Under the pieces are notes generated by a model that made no database searches, was not told the origin of the DNA, and saw nothing but the letters and a program-made list of their open reading frames with translations. A DNA stretch of 20,103 bases from an uncultured Flavobacteriales bacterium. GTDB taxonomy: Bacteria; Bacteroidota; Bacteroidia; Palsa-965. Location: positions 1-20,103 of the forward strand of contig CAMLEF010000039.1 in the NCBI GenBank assembly GCA_946478675.1. Reading direction: 5' to 3'. This document shows positions 6,612-13,038 of the stretch, one piece after another (position 1 is the first letter of the stretch; each line of letters begins with the position of its first letter). The position numbers and the translations under genes were made by a program.

Positions 6612-8189
6612 ATGAGCACTGAAGAGAAACGTAACACCAGCCAGCGCCGTACCGCACAGCCGCTTTCACAGGTTTCCCAGCAGCTGTACGAGATCGGCAA
6701 GCTGCCCCCGCAGGCAGTCGAGCTGGAAGAAGCGGTGCTCGGTGCGCTCATGCTCGAGAAAGACGCGCTGACTGCCGTTATCGACATCCTGCAGCCGAAA
6801 TCGTTTTACAAAGAAGCGCACGGCCGCATTTTCAACGCCATCCAGAACCTGTTCCAGCGTTCCGAGCCGATCGATATTCTCACCGTTACGAATGAATTGA
6901 AACGTACCGGCGAGCTCGAAATCGTTGGCGGCGCGTATTATATTTCACAGCTCACGGGACGCGTTGCTTCGGCTGCCAACGTCGAGTTCCACGCCCGTAT
7001 CATCGCGCAGAAATACATCCAGCGCGAGCTCATCAATATTTCCAGCGAAACGATCAAGGACGCATACGAGGATACCGCCGACGTATTCGACCTGCTCGAT
7101 AAAGCCGAGCGCAACCTCTTCTCCGTCGTGGAAGGCAACATCCGCAAGAACTACGACAAGATGAGCACGCTGATCAGCCAGGCGATGAAGCAGATCGAAG
7201 CGGCGAAAGACCAGAAAAGCGGCGTGACCGGCGTTCCGAGCGGCTTCACCGATTTGGACCGCATGACGTCCGGCTGGCAGAACTCCGACCTCGTTATCCT
7301 CGCGGCACGTCCTGCGATGGGTAAAACGGCGTTCGTCCTCACGCTTGCACGAAACGCTTCCGTCGAATTCCAGAAGCCGGTGGCGGTGTTCTCGCTGGAG
7401 ATGGCATCCGTACAGCTCGTGCAGCGTCTCATCTCGAGCGAATCGGAACTCTCTGCGGAGAAGCTGAAAAAAGGCCAGCTCGAAAACCACGAATTCCAGC
7501 AACTGCACGTGAAGATCGGCAAGCTCTCCGAAGCGCCGCTCTTCATCGACGACACGCCCGCGCTTTCCATTTTCGAACTACGCGCCAAATGCCGTCGTCT
7601 GAAAGCGCAGCACGATATTTCGCTCGTCATCATCGACTATCTCCAGCTGATGACGGCCGGTGGCGAAAGCGCGCGCGGCAACCGTGAACAGGAGATCAGC
7701 ACGATTTCCCGTTCGCTCAAGTCGATCGCCAAAGAACTGAACGTGCCGGTGATTGCGCTCTCGCAGCTCAGTCGTGCGGTAGAAACGCGCGGCGGCGACA
7801 AACGTCCGCAGCTCTCCGACCTTCGTGAATCGGGCGCGATCGAGCAGGACGCTGACATGGTGCTCTTCATTCACCGCCCGGAATACTACGGCTTTACGCA
7901 GGACGCGGAAGGCAACAGCACGGCCGGTGTGGCGGAGATCATCATCGCCAAGCACCGTAACGGCGCCGTAGGAAGCGTAAACCTGCGCTTCATCGACCGT
8001 CTCGCGAAATTCATGGACCTCGACGGCGGCCTCGACAACGGCGGCGGCATGGGGAATTACGGCGGGGGTGGCGGCGGCAACACCAACTCCTACGATCCGG
8101 CCGCAGGCATTACGCCGTCAGCAGATTTCGGCAGCGGAAATATCATCCGCGGCTCGAAGATGAACGACATCGAAGAAGATCCGTTCTAA
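6612..8189 (+). CDS. dnaB: Replicative DNA helicase DnaB
   Basis: Hexameric 5'-3' helicase of the replication fork. The 525-residue protein begins the N-terminal domain at about residue 31 (LPPQAVELEEAVLGALM), followed by the linker and the RecA-like domain. That domain has Walker A ARPAMGKTA (232-240, K238), SLEM with E263, Walker B IIDYLQLM (340-347) and the DnaB signature LSQLSRAVETRGGDKRP, then LRESGAIEQDADMV. The arginine-finger region is AKHRNG. No intein interrupts it. The C-terminus has a glycine and asparagine tract (about 472-491) and an acidic end, EEDPF. ATG 6612 follows a -7 box by 37 nt. Confidence 0.97.
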   Translation: MSTEEKRNTSQRRTAQPLSQVSQQLYEIGKLPPQAVELEEAVLGALMLEKDALTAVIDILQPKSFYKEAHGRIFNAIQNLFQRSEPIDILTVTNELKRTGELEIVGGAYYISQLTGRVASAANVEFHARIIAQKYIQRELINISSETIKDAYEDTADVFDLLDKAERNLFSVVEGNIRKNYDKMSTLISQAMKQIEAAKDQKSGVTGVPSGFTDLDRMTSGWQNSDLVILAARPAMGKTAFVLTLARNASVEFQKPVAVFSLEMASVQLVQRLISSESELSAEKLKKGQLENHEFQQLHVKIGKLSEAPLFIDDTPALSIFELRAKCRRLKAQHDISLVIIDYLQLMTAGGESARGNREQEISTISRSLKSIAKELNVPVIALSQLSRAVETRGGDKRPQLSDLRESGAIEQDADMVLFIHRPEYYGFTQDAEGNSTAGVAEIIIAKHRNGAVGSVNLRFIDRLAKFMDLDGGLDNGGGMGNYGGGGGGNTNSYDPAAGITPSADFGSGNIIRGSKMNDIEEDPF

Positions 8190-8210
8190 GAAACTTCAGC
8201 GGTTTCTTTT
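8188..8210. terminator. Short bidirectional hairpin between dnaB and the lipoprotein gene
   Basis: AAGAAAC (8188-8194) pairs with GTTTCTT (8202-8208) around a 7-nt loop and is followed by TT. The stem starts in the dnaB stop codon, and the loop contains the stop codon of the convergent lipoprotein gene (8196-8198). The GC content of the stem is low, so strength is uncertain. Confidence 0.5.
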
Positions 8211-8657
8211 CGTGCGCCACTCCGAAAGCGCCTTATTGAAAAAGGTCCAGACTTCCGCACTGTCGCCATCCACGTAAACGTTAAACTTCGAACCGTCGTG
8301 CCTGGTCACTTCGAGCCAGGAGGCGTAAGTCATTGCGTGGGAACGGTCGTTCGTGCGCATGGTGTCCACATCGGCATAATAAGCGAAATCGATGGTATTC
8401 TTGGCCGTATCGTTTTTGTCGATCCAATAAGAAGCGATGCGTTTGCCGGTAAAAAAATTTCCGCTCTGTTCATAAGCAGACTGCCGGTCATACAGCAGGA
8501 TCTGTTCCCCGGTATCCAATAGCCCGAGCGCACGGATGTATTTCTTTTCTGCTTCCGGCATATCGTTTCCCTGCTTCAGCTTGCTGTTGCAGGAAGCTAA
8601 TGCCGCGAAAAAAAATACCGCCGGGAAAAACAGCTTCAGGAAACTAAGGATTCGCAT
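8196..8657 (-). CDS. Small lipoprotein of unknown function
   Basis: This 153-residue protein begins MRILSFLKLFF and has a clean lipobox LASC with C23, so it is a predicted lipoprotein anchored by diacylglycerol. The mature part has no motif I can name; it is mixed alpha/beta with aromatic residues (SYWIDKND, FAYYADVDTM, FNVYVDGDSAEVW), ending WRTKRNR. Near residue 40 of the mature part the text ALGLLDTGEQILLYDRQ suggests a compact domain. The start at 8657 lies 14 nt inside the end of the DUF523 gene, so the two are probably co-transcribed and translationally coupled. A longer start at 8708 would spoil the signal sequence. It is convergent with dnaB, 6 nt apart. Confidence 0.8.
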   Translation of the reverse strand: MRILSFLKLFFPAVFFFAALASCNSKLKQGNDMPEAEKKYIRALGLLDTGEQILLYDRQSAYEQSGNFFTGKRIASYWIDKNDTAKNTIDFAYYADVDTMRTNDRSHAMTYASWLEVTRHDGSKFNVYVDGDSAEVWTFFNKALSEWRTKRNR

Positions 8658-9270
8658 GGAAATATTCACGGTACCATTTGTTCTCGTGATGATCGAGCTT
8701 CGTCTCATCGATCACGTGCGCAGGATCGATCTTCGCGTATAGAATTTCCAGCGAAGCAAAATCACGCTGGCTGATTACTTTGAAACCGTTTCTCATCAAC
8801 TGCGCCGCGCACACGCCCGCACCGACCTGGTAAATTTTGGTTTCGCCGAAACGGTTGCCGTCGTAAATGACCTGGCTGCCGCAGGCCGCACTGATGTCCA
8901 TCATCACGGCGAGCTCGATTTTTTCCTTTCGCGCGAGCGCCAACATTTTTTCAGAAGCGGCGATCATGCCGGCCGTCCAGTCCTTGCCGCTTTCCGAGAG
9001 GACTTTCGCTTTACCATCGAGCACATCGAAGCCCGTGCCGCCGTGTATATCGCACATTTCACGCGGCGTGCCAAAGGAAAACTCTTCGGGACAGAACTTC
9101 ACGATGCGAACGTTGTCGTATGTAAGCAGCTTCAGCGCAGCAGGATATTCACCGTTGGCGGTGCCGTCGTAACCGCAGGTCGTACCGGCAAGACAGGCGC
9201 TCATCAGGAGCCGGAGCGGGTTGGTTGTATCGGGAATGCGCAGCTGTTCTAAATAATTGCGGTCAGTCAT
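8644..9270 (-). CDS. DUF523 family protein (TudS-like, predicted Fe-S thiouracil desulfidase)
   Basis: The 208 residues carry the DUF523 pattern: SACLAGTTCGYDG with C26 and C32, FCPEE with C60, a GTPR element, and SAACGSQVIYDG with C130, then GAGVCAAQLMRNGF. Members of DUF523 studied as TudS are 2-thiouracil desulfidases that hold a [4Fe-4S] cluster on three cysteines; here C26, C32 and C130 are the natural candidates. The activity of this homologue is inferred. It has a C-terminal extension of about 25 residues (KLDHHENKWYREYF) beyond the core. The N-terminus has about 18 residues before the first strand. It overlaps the downstream lipoprotein gene by 14 nt. Confidence 0.85.
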   Translation of the reverse strand: MTDRNYLEQLRIPDTTNPLRLLMSACLAGTTCGYDGTANGEYPAALKLLTYDNVRIVKFCPEEFSFGTPREMCDIHGGTGFDVLDGKAKVLSESGKDWTAGMIAASEKMLALARKEKIELAVMMDISAACGSQVIYDGNRFGETKIYQVGAGVCAAQLMRNGFKVISQRDFASLEILYAKIDPAHVIDETKLDHHENKWYREYFHANP

Positions 9271-9308
9271 GGAAGAATTTTTTAAGCATGGGACAACCGA
9301 TAACTCAC

Positions 9309-9316
9309 GAAAGTTA
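9309..9316 (-). promoter_or_regulatory. Weak -7-like element TAACTTTC before the DUF523 gene
   Basis: On the minus strand TAACTTTC has one mismatch to TAnnTTTG and is 38 nt before the ATG at 9270. The 95-nt gap to the histidine kinase holds nothing else that I recognise. Confidence 0.25.
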
Positions 9317-9365
9317 ACCCGCTTTGCGGTCCCGGTGCAATGGGCTGCGAAGATTCGCGTACCAC

Positions 9366-10451
9366 TTACCCTTTCCGGAACGTCATGCTGAAGCAGCTTC
9401 CCTTGCCGGGCTCGCTCGTGACGTCAACGCTTCCTCCCATCGATTCGATCTGCAGTCGCGTCAGGAAAAGCCCCATGCCGTGCGCGTTCTTGTTGCCGTG
9501 AAAGGTTTTGTACATGCCGAAAAGCTCTTTCCCGTGTTTGGCGAGATCGATGCCCAGGCCGTTGTCGGTGATCTTCAGCGTAACGAAATCGCCTTCGGTC
9601 ACGACGCTGAGCAGGATCGTACAGGTTTTTTCCAGCGAACGGTATTTGATCGCGTTCGAGAGCATGTTGAGCACGATGCTTTCGAGGTACAGCAGGTTGG
9701 CGGAAACGAACGTTCCTGCGGGCACGTGGTTGTGAATGGCGGCCTGGCACTCGCCGATCTCGAGCTGCAGCACCGACAGCACGTGCAGGATGCATTGATC
9801 GAGTGAAAGCCGCTGCAGCGCCGCATCTTTTTGATTCTGCACTTCGACGATCTCCGCCAGGTCGTTGACGGTGGAAGAGAAACGCGCGAAGACGGTCTTC
9901 AGCATGCCCAGCAGCTTTTCTTTCTCCACTTCCGCTTCGGATTTGTCCAGCAAAGCGATCAGCCCATGCAGGTTGTTCGCGTACGAGCGCAGGTTATGCG
10001 AAACGATATTCGCGAAATTGAACAGCCGCGCATTCTGATCTTTCACGATCTCGTTGGAGCGCTTCAGCTCTTTCTGCAGATCGATGATCGGTGTTACATC
10101 GGCAACGTGAACGAAAAAACCGCGCACTTCGCCTTCGACGATATCCGGGAAATAATTCGCGATGGCGTGACGCACTTTTCCGCCGGGAACAGGAATTTCT
10201 CTTTCGAAGGTTTGCGTTTCGCCTTTCAGCGCGTCGCGGACGTAAGGAAAATTCCTGGCGAAAAGTTCCGGGCCGAGCAATTCCGGCAGCGTCATCTTAT
10301 CCAGCATCTCTTCGCGCGTTTTGCCGAACCAATCGGAATACGCGGCATTCGCGAAGCGGCAAACGAGATCTTTATCCCAATAAGCCAGCATCGCGGAAAT
10401 ATTATCCGCAACGTGAATGCTGATCGAATGAAGTGACGCGCGATGGGGCAT
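9366..10451 (-). CDS. PAS-domain sensor histidine kinase, soluble
   Basis: This 361-residue kinase has no membrane segment, so it is probably cytosolic. Residues about 10-120 form a PAS domain (AYWDKDLVCRFANAAYSDWFG, ending VHVADVT), followed by a coiled linker (QKELKRSNEIVKDQN). The HisKA-type H-box is ANIVSHNLRSYANN with H152. The ATPase domain has the N-box LNMLSNAIKYRS (N266), G1 DNGLGID (296-302), LFGMYKTFHG in the F-box position and G2 HGMGLFLTR. Asparagine follows the histidine (HNLR) where HExR or HELR is more usual; this variant is frequent in PAS-HKs of Bacteroidota as I recall. No response regulator is adjacent. Start 10451 is chosen because a -7-like box at 10477-10484 lies within the longer alternative (10502). 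Confidence 0.9.
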   Translation of the reverse strand: MPHRASLHSISIHVADNISAMLAYWDKDLVCRFANAAYSDWFGKTREEMLDKMTLPELLGPELFARNFPYVRDALKGETQTFEREIPVPGGKVRHAIANYFPDIVEGEVRGFFVHVADVTPIIDLQKELKRSNEIVKDQNARLFNFANIVSHNLRSYANNLHGLIALLDKSEAEVEKEKLLGMLKTVFARFSSTVNDLAEIVEVQNQKDAALQRLSLDQCILHVLSVLQLEIGECQAAIHNHVPAGTFVSANLLYLESIVLNMLSNAIKYRSLEKTCTILLSVVTEGDFVTLKITDNGLGIDLAKHGKELFGMYKTFHGNKNAHGMGLFLTRLQIESMGGSVDVTSEPGKGSCFSMTFRKG

Positions 10452-10476
10452 GAAAAAGGGGGTTAGTATTGCCGCA

Positions 10477-10484
10477 CAACTGTA
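10477..10484 (-). promoter_or_regulatory. -7-like element TACAGTTG for the histidine kinase
   Basis: On the minus strand TACAGTTG has one mismatch to TAnnTTTG and lies 25 nt before the ATG at 10451. It favours that start over the one at 10502. Confidence 0.35.
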
Positions 10485-10547
10485 AATATACGCTGTGTGC
10501 ACCGCATTGTCACCGCGCGTTAAAGAAAAAACGCCGTGTTATCGGAT

Positions 10548-10555
10548 TATCTTTG
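10548..10555 (+). promoter_or_regulatory. -7 element TATCTTTG almost touching the GNAT start
   Basis: TATCTTTG fully matches TAnnTTTG, and 3 nt separate it from the ATG at 10559. If real, the mRNA would be leaderless. Confidence 0.4.
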
Positions 10556-10558
10556 CGC

Positions 10559-11089
10559 ATGCTCCGCACCGAACGTCTCCTGCTCCGCAATTGGAAAGAC
10601 AGTGATTACGCACCCTTCGCCGCCATGAACGCCGATCCGCAGGTCATGGAATTTTTCCCGAAGCTGCTCACGCGCGAAGAAAGCGACGCAATGGTCGACC
10701 GCATCCGCAAAGCGATACAGGAAAACGGTTTCGGCTGGTGGGCGGTGGAAATTCCCGGCGTCACGGACTTCGCAGGATTCATCGGGCTGAGCCGTCCGAA
10801 GTTCGAAGCGCATTTCACGCCTTGTGTCGAGATCGGCTGGCGACTGGCAAAAGCTTTTCATGGAAACGGTTACGCGACGGAAGGTGCGCTCGCCTGCCTC
10901 GATTATGGTTTTCATGAATTGAAGCAGGAAGAAATTCTTTCGTTCACCGCCGTTCCCAACAAACCTTCCCAACGCGTGATGCAGAAAATCGGGATGACCT
11001 TCGCCGGCGAATTCGATCACCCGATGCTTGAAAAAGGTCACTGGCTGCAGCGACACGTCCTCTACAAAAAAACCGCCGCAGAACATTGA
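10559..11089 (+). CDS. GNAT N-acetyltransferase, RimJ/RimL type
   Basis: This 176-residue protein begins MLRTERLLLRNW, the standard N-terminus of the RimJ/RimL-like GNAT family that acetylates alpha- or other amino groups. It then shows IGLSRP and VEIGWRLAKAFHGNGYATEGA, where the acetyl-CoA pyrophosphate loop is HGNGYATEG (101-109), and ends the fold with AVPNKPSQRVMQKIGM. The substrate cannot be told from sequence. ATG 10559 matches the family start exactly; the 30-codon upstream extension has no support. It is divergent from the histidine kinase with a 107-nt gap. Confidence 0.9.
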   Translation: MLRTERLLLRNWKDSDYAPFAAMNADPQVMEFFPKLLTREESDAMVDRIRKAIQENGFGWWAVEIPGVTDFAGFIGLSRPKFEAHFTPCVEIGWRLAKAFHGNGYATEGALACLDYGFHELKQEEILSFTAVPNKPSQRVMQKIGMTFAGEFDHPMLEKGHWLQRHVLYKKTAAEH

Positions 11090-11106
11090 ACCCTTCCCTT
11101 TTCACC

Positions 11107-11180
11107 CGAAACACGCAACACCGCAACACGCACCCACGCAACATCGCACCTTCGCACCTTCGCAACACGCAACACGAACC
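11107..11180 (+). repeat. CGCAACA word array
   Basis: The array follows the GNAT stop codon and is built of words such as ACACGCA, ACATCGCA and CCTTCGCA, period 7-8. I found no complementary GTTGCG arm nearby, so this locus is a one-armed, direct-repeat version of the other arrays. Confidence 0.65.
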
Positions 11181-11238
11181 ACCGCACCTCCAACACACTT
11201 TAACATTCCCGACAGAAAATTTCCCCGCCGCCTTTTCG

Positions 11239-11246
11239 TACCTTCG
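11239..11246 (+). promoter_or_regulatory. -7-like element TACCTTCG
   Basis: One mismatch to TAnnTTTG, 14 nt before the ATG at 11261, in the same position relative to the start as in the stronger promoters here. Confidence 0.35.
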
Positions 11247-11260
11247 GAGAAGCAATCCCG

Positions 11261-12526
11261 ATGAAACGCGTTATTCTTCTTTTCGCACTTGCCGCCCTCG
11301 CGCTGCCTTCGCGCGCCGCGTATTTGCTCCTTCCGATGGACGATACGCAGAAAGATCACCTGAAAGCGTACGGCATCACTTATTGGGTGCTGCAGCAGGG
11401 CGGTGAAGCGCAATGGCTGCTGAATTACCGCTACGGCAGCTTCCTGTTCCCTTACCAGAAAAGTTTCGAGAACGAATGCCTCGCGCGCGGCGTCACCTAC
11501 GAAACGCTGCCCGATGCGAAAGCCGCAGCCATCCTCGAAGAAATTTCCAGCCCCGAAGTGAACATGGACGCGGTGAAGCTCGAGAAGCCGCCGAAGATCG
11601 CCGTGTATTCGCCGCCTGATAAACAACCGTGGGACGATGCCGTTACGCTCGTGCTCACCTACGCTGAAATTCCTTACCGTGTCGTGTACGACGAAAAAGT
11701 CATGCAGGATTCGCTTTCGCGTTACGACTGGCTGCACCTGCACCACGAAGATTTCACGGGGCAGTACGGACGTTTTTACAGCCAGTTCCGCTCGGCCGCG
11801 TGGTACCAGCAGCAGGTCGCAACCGACGAAGCGATGGCCTCCAAGCTCGGCTTTATGAAAGTGTCGCAGATGAAGCTCGCGGTCGCGAAGAAGATCCGTG
11901 ACTTCGTAGGCGGCGGCGGATTCATGTTCGCCATGTGCTCCGCGACGGATTCGTACGACATTGCGCTGGCGGCGGAAGGCGTCGACATCTGCGGATCGAT
12001 GTACGATGGCGACGGCATGGACCCGGCGATGAACACCAAGCTCGATTATTCGAAGTGCTTTGCGTTCCAGAATTTTCATCTGAAAACCGATCCGCTCGAA
12101 TACGAATTCTCCGACATCGACACATATTGGGTGCGCAACCAGCGCGGCATCAACGAATCGAACGACTATTTCTCGCTGTTCGAATTCTCCGCGAAATGGG
12201 ATCCCGTTCCCACGATGCTGTGCCAGGACCATGCGAACCTCATCAAAGGTTTTTGGGGACAAACAACAGGATTCGACAAAGCGCTGATCAAACCCGGCGT
12301 GCTCATCATGGGCGAGAACAAAGCGATCAACGAAGCGCGCTACATCCACGGCGATTTCGGCAAAGGCATGTGGACCTTCTACGGCGGTCACGATCCCGAA
12401 GATTACCAGCACCGCGTCGAAGAACCGCCGACCGATCTTTCGCTGTATCCGAATTCCGCAGGCTATCGTCTCATCCTGAACAACGTCCTCTTCCCCGCCG
12501 CGCGGAAGAAACATCAGAAGACGTAA
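11261..12526 (+). CDS. Exported GATase-like protein often annotated 'asparagine synthetase B'; function unknown
   Basis: The 421-residue protein has a signal peptide (MKRVILLFALAALALPSRA) and no asparagine synthetase features: no Cys2 N-terminal nucleophile and no PP-loop ATPase motif. I recall close homologues across Bacteroidota carrying that name in databases, probably by propagation. After the mature N-terminus (YLLLPMDDTQKDHLKAYGI) there is a Rossmann-like segment, PPKIAVYSP then WDDAVTLVLTYAEIPY. Then come WLHLHHEDFTGQYG (157-170) and GGGGFMFAMCSATDS with C226 in a possible nucleophile elbow, as in class I glutamine amidotransferase-like folds. The C-terminal half ends with GHDPEDYQH and LILNNVLFPAA. 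Length and strong local motifs suggest an intact, conserved enzyme or binding protein of the periplasm. The fold assignment is inference. Confidence 0.8.
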   Translation: MKRVILLFALAALALPSRAAYLLLPMDDTQKDHLKAYGITYWVLQQGGEAQWLLNYRYGSFLFPYQKSFENECLARGVTYETLPDAKAAAILEEISSPEVNMDAVKLEKPPKIAVYSPPDKQPWDDAVTLVLTYAEIPYRVVYDEKVMQDSLSRYDWLHLHHEDFTGQYGRFYSQFRSAAWYQQQVATDEAMASKLGFMKVSQMKLAVAKKIRDFVGGGGFMFAMCSATDSYDIALAAEGVDICGSMYDGDGMDPAMNTKLDYSKCFAFQNFHLKTDPLEYEFSDIDTYWVRNQRGINESNDYFSLFEFSAKWDPVPTMLCQDHANLIKGFWGQTTGFDKALIKPGVLIMGENKAINEARYIHGDFGKGMWTFYGGHDPEDYQHRVEEPPTDLSLYPNSAGYRLILNNVLFPAARKKHQKT

Positions 12527-12529
12527 AAA

Positions 12530-12633
12530 GTTCCAAGTTTAAAGTTCAAAGTTGGGTTTGGAAAAGGTTCAGATACCTGTTGCAATCCATAAACGTTGCA
12601 TCATTTCAACGTTGAACCCGGAACTTTGAACCG
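12530..12633. repeat. Heptad AGTTCAA word palindrome
   Basis: The left arm has exact heptads (AGTTCCA, AGTTTAA, AGTTCAA, AGTTGGG) and the right arm has heptads of the opposite sense (CGTTGAA, CCCGGAA, CTTTGAA). GTTCAAAGTT (12544-12553) pairs perfectly with AACTTTGAAC (12622-12631), and the pairing continues with GGGTT. It is the same word family as the ogt locus at 1791-1868 and begins just after a stop codon there too. Confidence 0.8.
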
Positions 12634-12741
12634 TTGAGACAACCGGAGTATCTGCGGCCGACGCTGCATATGCTGCTGACCTGGGAGCAACTGAAGCCGT
12701 ATCTGCGCAAGGACGTGAAAGCGAAGCTGGGCGTGCATTAA
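12634..12741 (+). CDS. Possible small ORF, 35 residues (uncertain; may be a gene remnant)
   Basis: From a TTG at 12634 the frame reads LRQPEYLRPTLHMLLTWEQ, then LKPYLRKDVKAKLGVH and a stop at 12739-12741. An internal ATG at 12670 would leave 23 residues. Third positions are strongly GC-rich (mostly CTG, AAG, CGC), as in the real genes around it and unlike the AT-rich sequence right after it. The product looks like an amphipathic, basic helical peptide. It may be a real small protein, or the last part of a gene whose front has been replaced by the heptad array, which ends exactly where this frame begins. I do not recognise it. Confidence 0.4.
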   Translation: MRQPEYLRPTLHMLLTWEQLKPYLRKDVKAKLGVH

Positions 12742-12974
12742 ATCATCCGCTTCGTTATCTTTAAAACAGTTTCAACCTGTAGTATTGGCCGAAGGTCGGA
12801 AATATCAATTTTCAGGTCTGTGCATTTTTCAAAAAGCAGATCTAAATTGTATTGGTCTCTGAAATGTACAAAGCGGAATAAAAGTTCAGAGTGGTAACCG
12901 TCCATTGGAGTTACTGGCAATAAACCAGATTGACCGAAAATTATAGATTCAAGATCGCAAGTAATGCATTCCAT
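12738..12974 (-). CDS. Small AT-rich hypothetical protein, 78 residues
   Basis: The frame starts MECITCDLES and ends with a run of basic residues, ITKRMI. The composition is clearly more AT-rich than the flanking genes. Text such as FRFVHFRDQYNLDLLFEKC and LKIDISDLRPILQVE looks like a folded alpha/beta protein rather than random sequence. Its stop overlaps that of the 35-residue ORF on the other strand. No family is recognised; the base composition suggests recent acquisition or relaxed constraint. A CAxxxATG context with no -7 box nearby weakens the call. Confidence 0.45.
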   Translation of the reverse strand: MECITCDLESIIFGQSGLLPVTPMDGYHSELLFRFVHFRDQYNLDLLFEKCTDLKIDISDLRPILQVETVLKITKRMI

Positions 12975-12995
12975 TTTTTCATAGATGAAAAGTTT

Positions 12996-13008
12996 TGCGC
13001 AGCGCGCA
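12996..13008 (-). terminator. Weak terminator-like hairpin after the T9SS cargo gene
   Basis: On the minus strand TGCGC-GCT-GCGCA is followed by AAACTTTT. The stem is only 5 bp and the T-run is interrupted, so this is tentative. It lies 30-45 nt past the stop at 13039. Confidence 0.3.
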
Positions 13009-13038
13009 TTTAAAATCAGTTTGATCGAACCGTAACCA

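Noticed and set aside
11102..12514. 470-codon minus-strand frame opposite the GATase-like gene
   Set aside because: The plus-strand frame has a signal peptide and conserved motifs; the opposite frame is compositional shadow and runs into the CGCAACA array.
11261..12526. Asparagine synthetase
   Set aside because: No N-terminal nucleophile Cys2, no PP-loop ATP-binding motif, and a signal peptide; the name does not fit the sequence.
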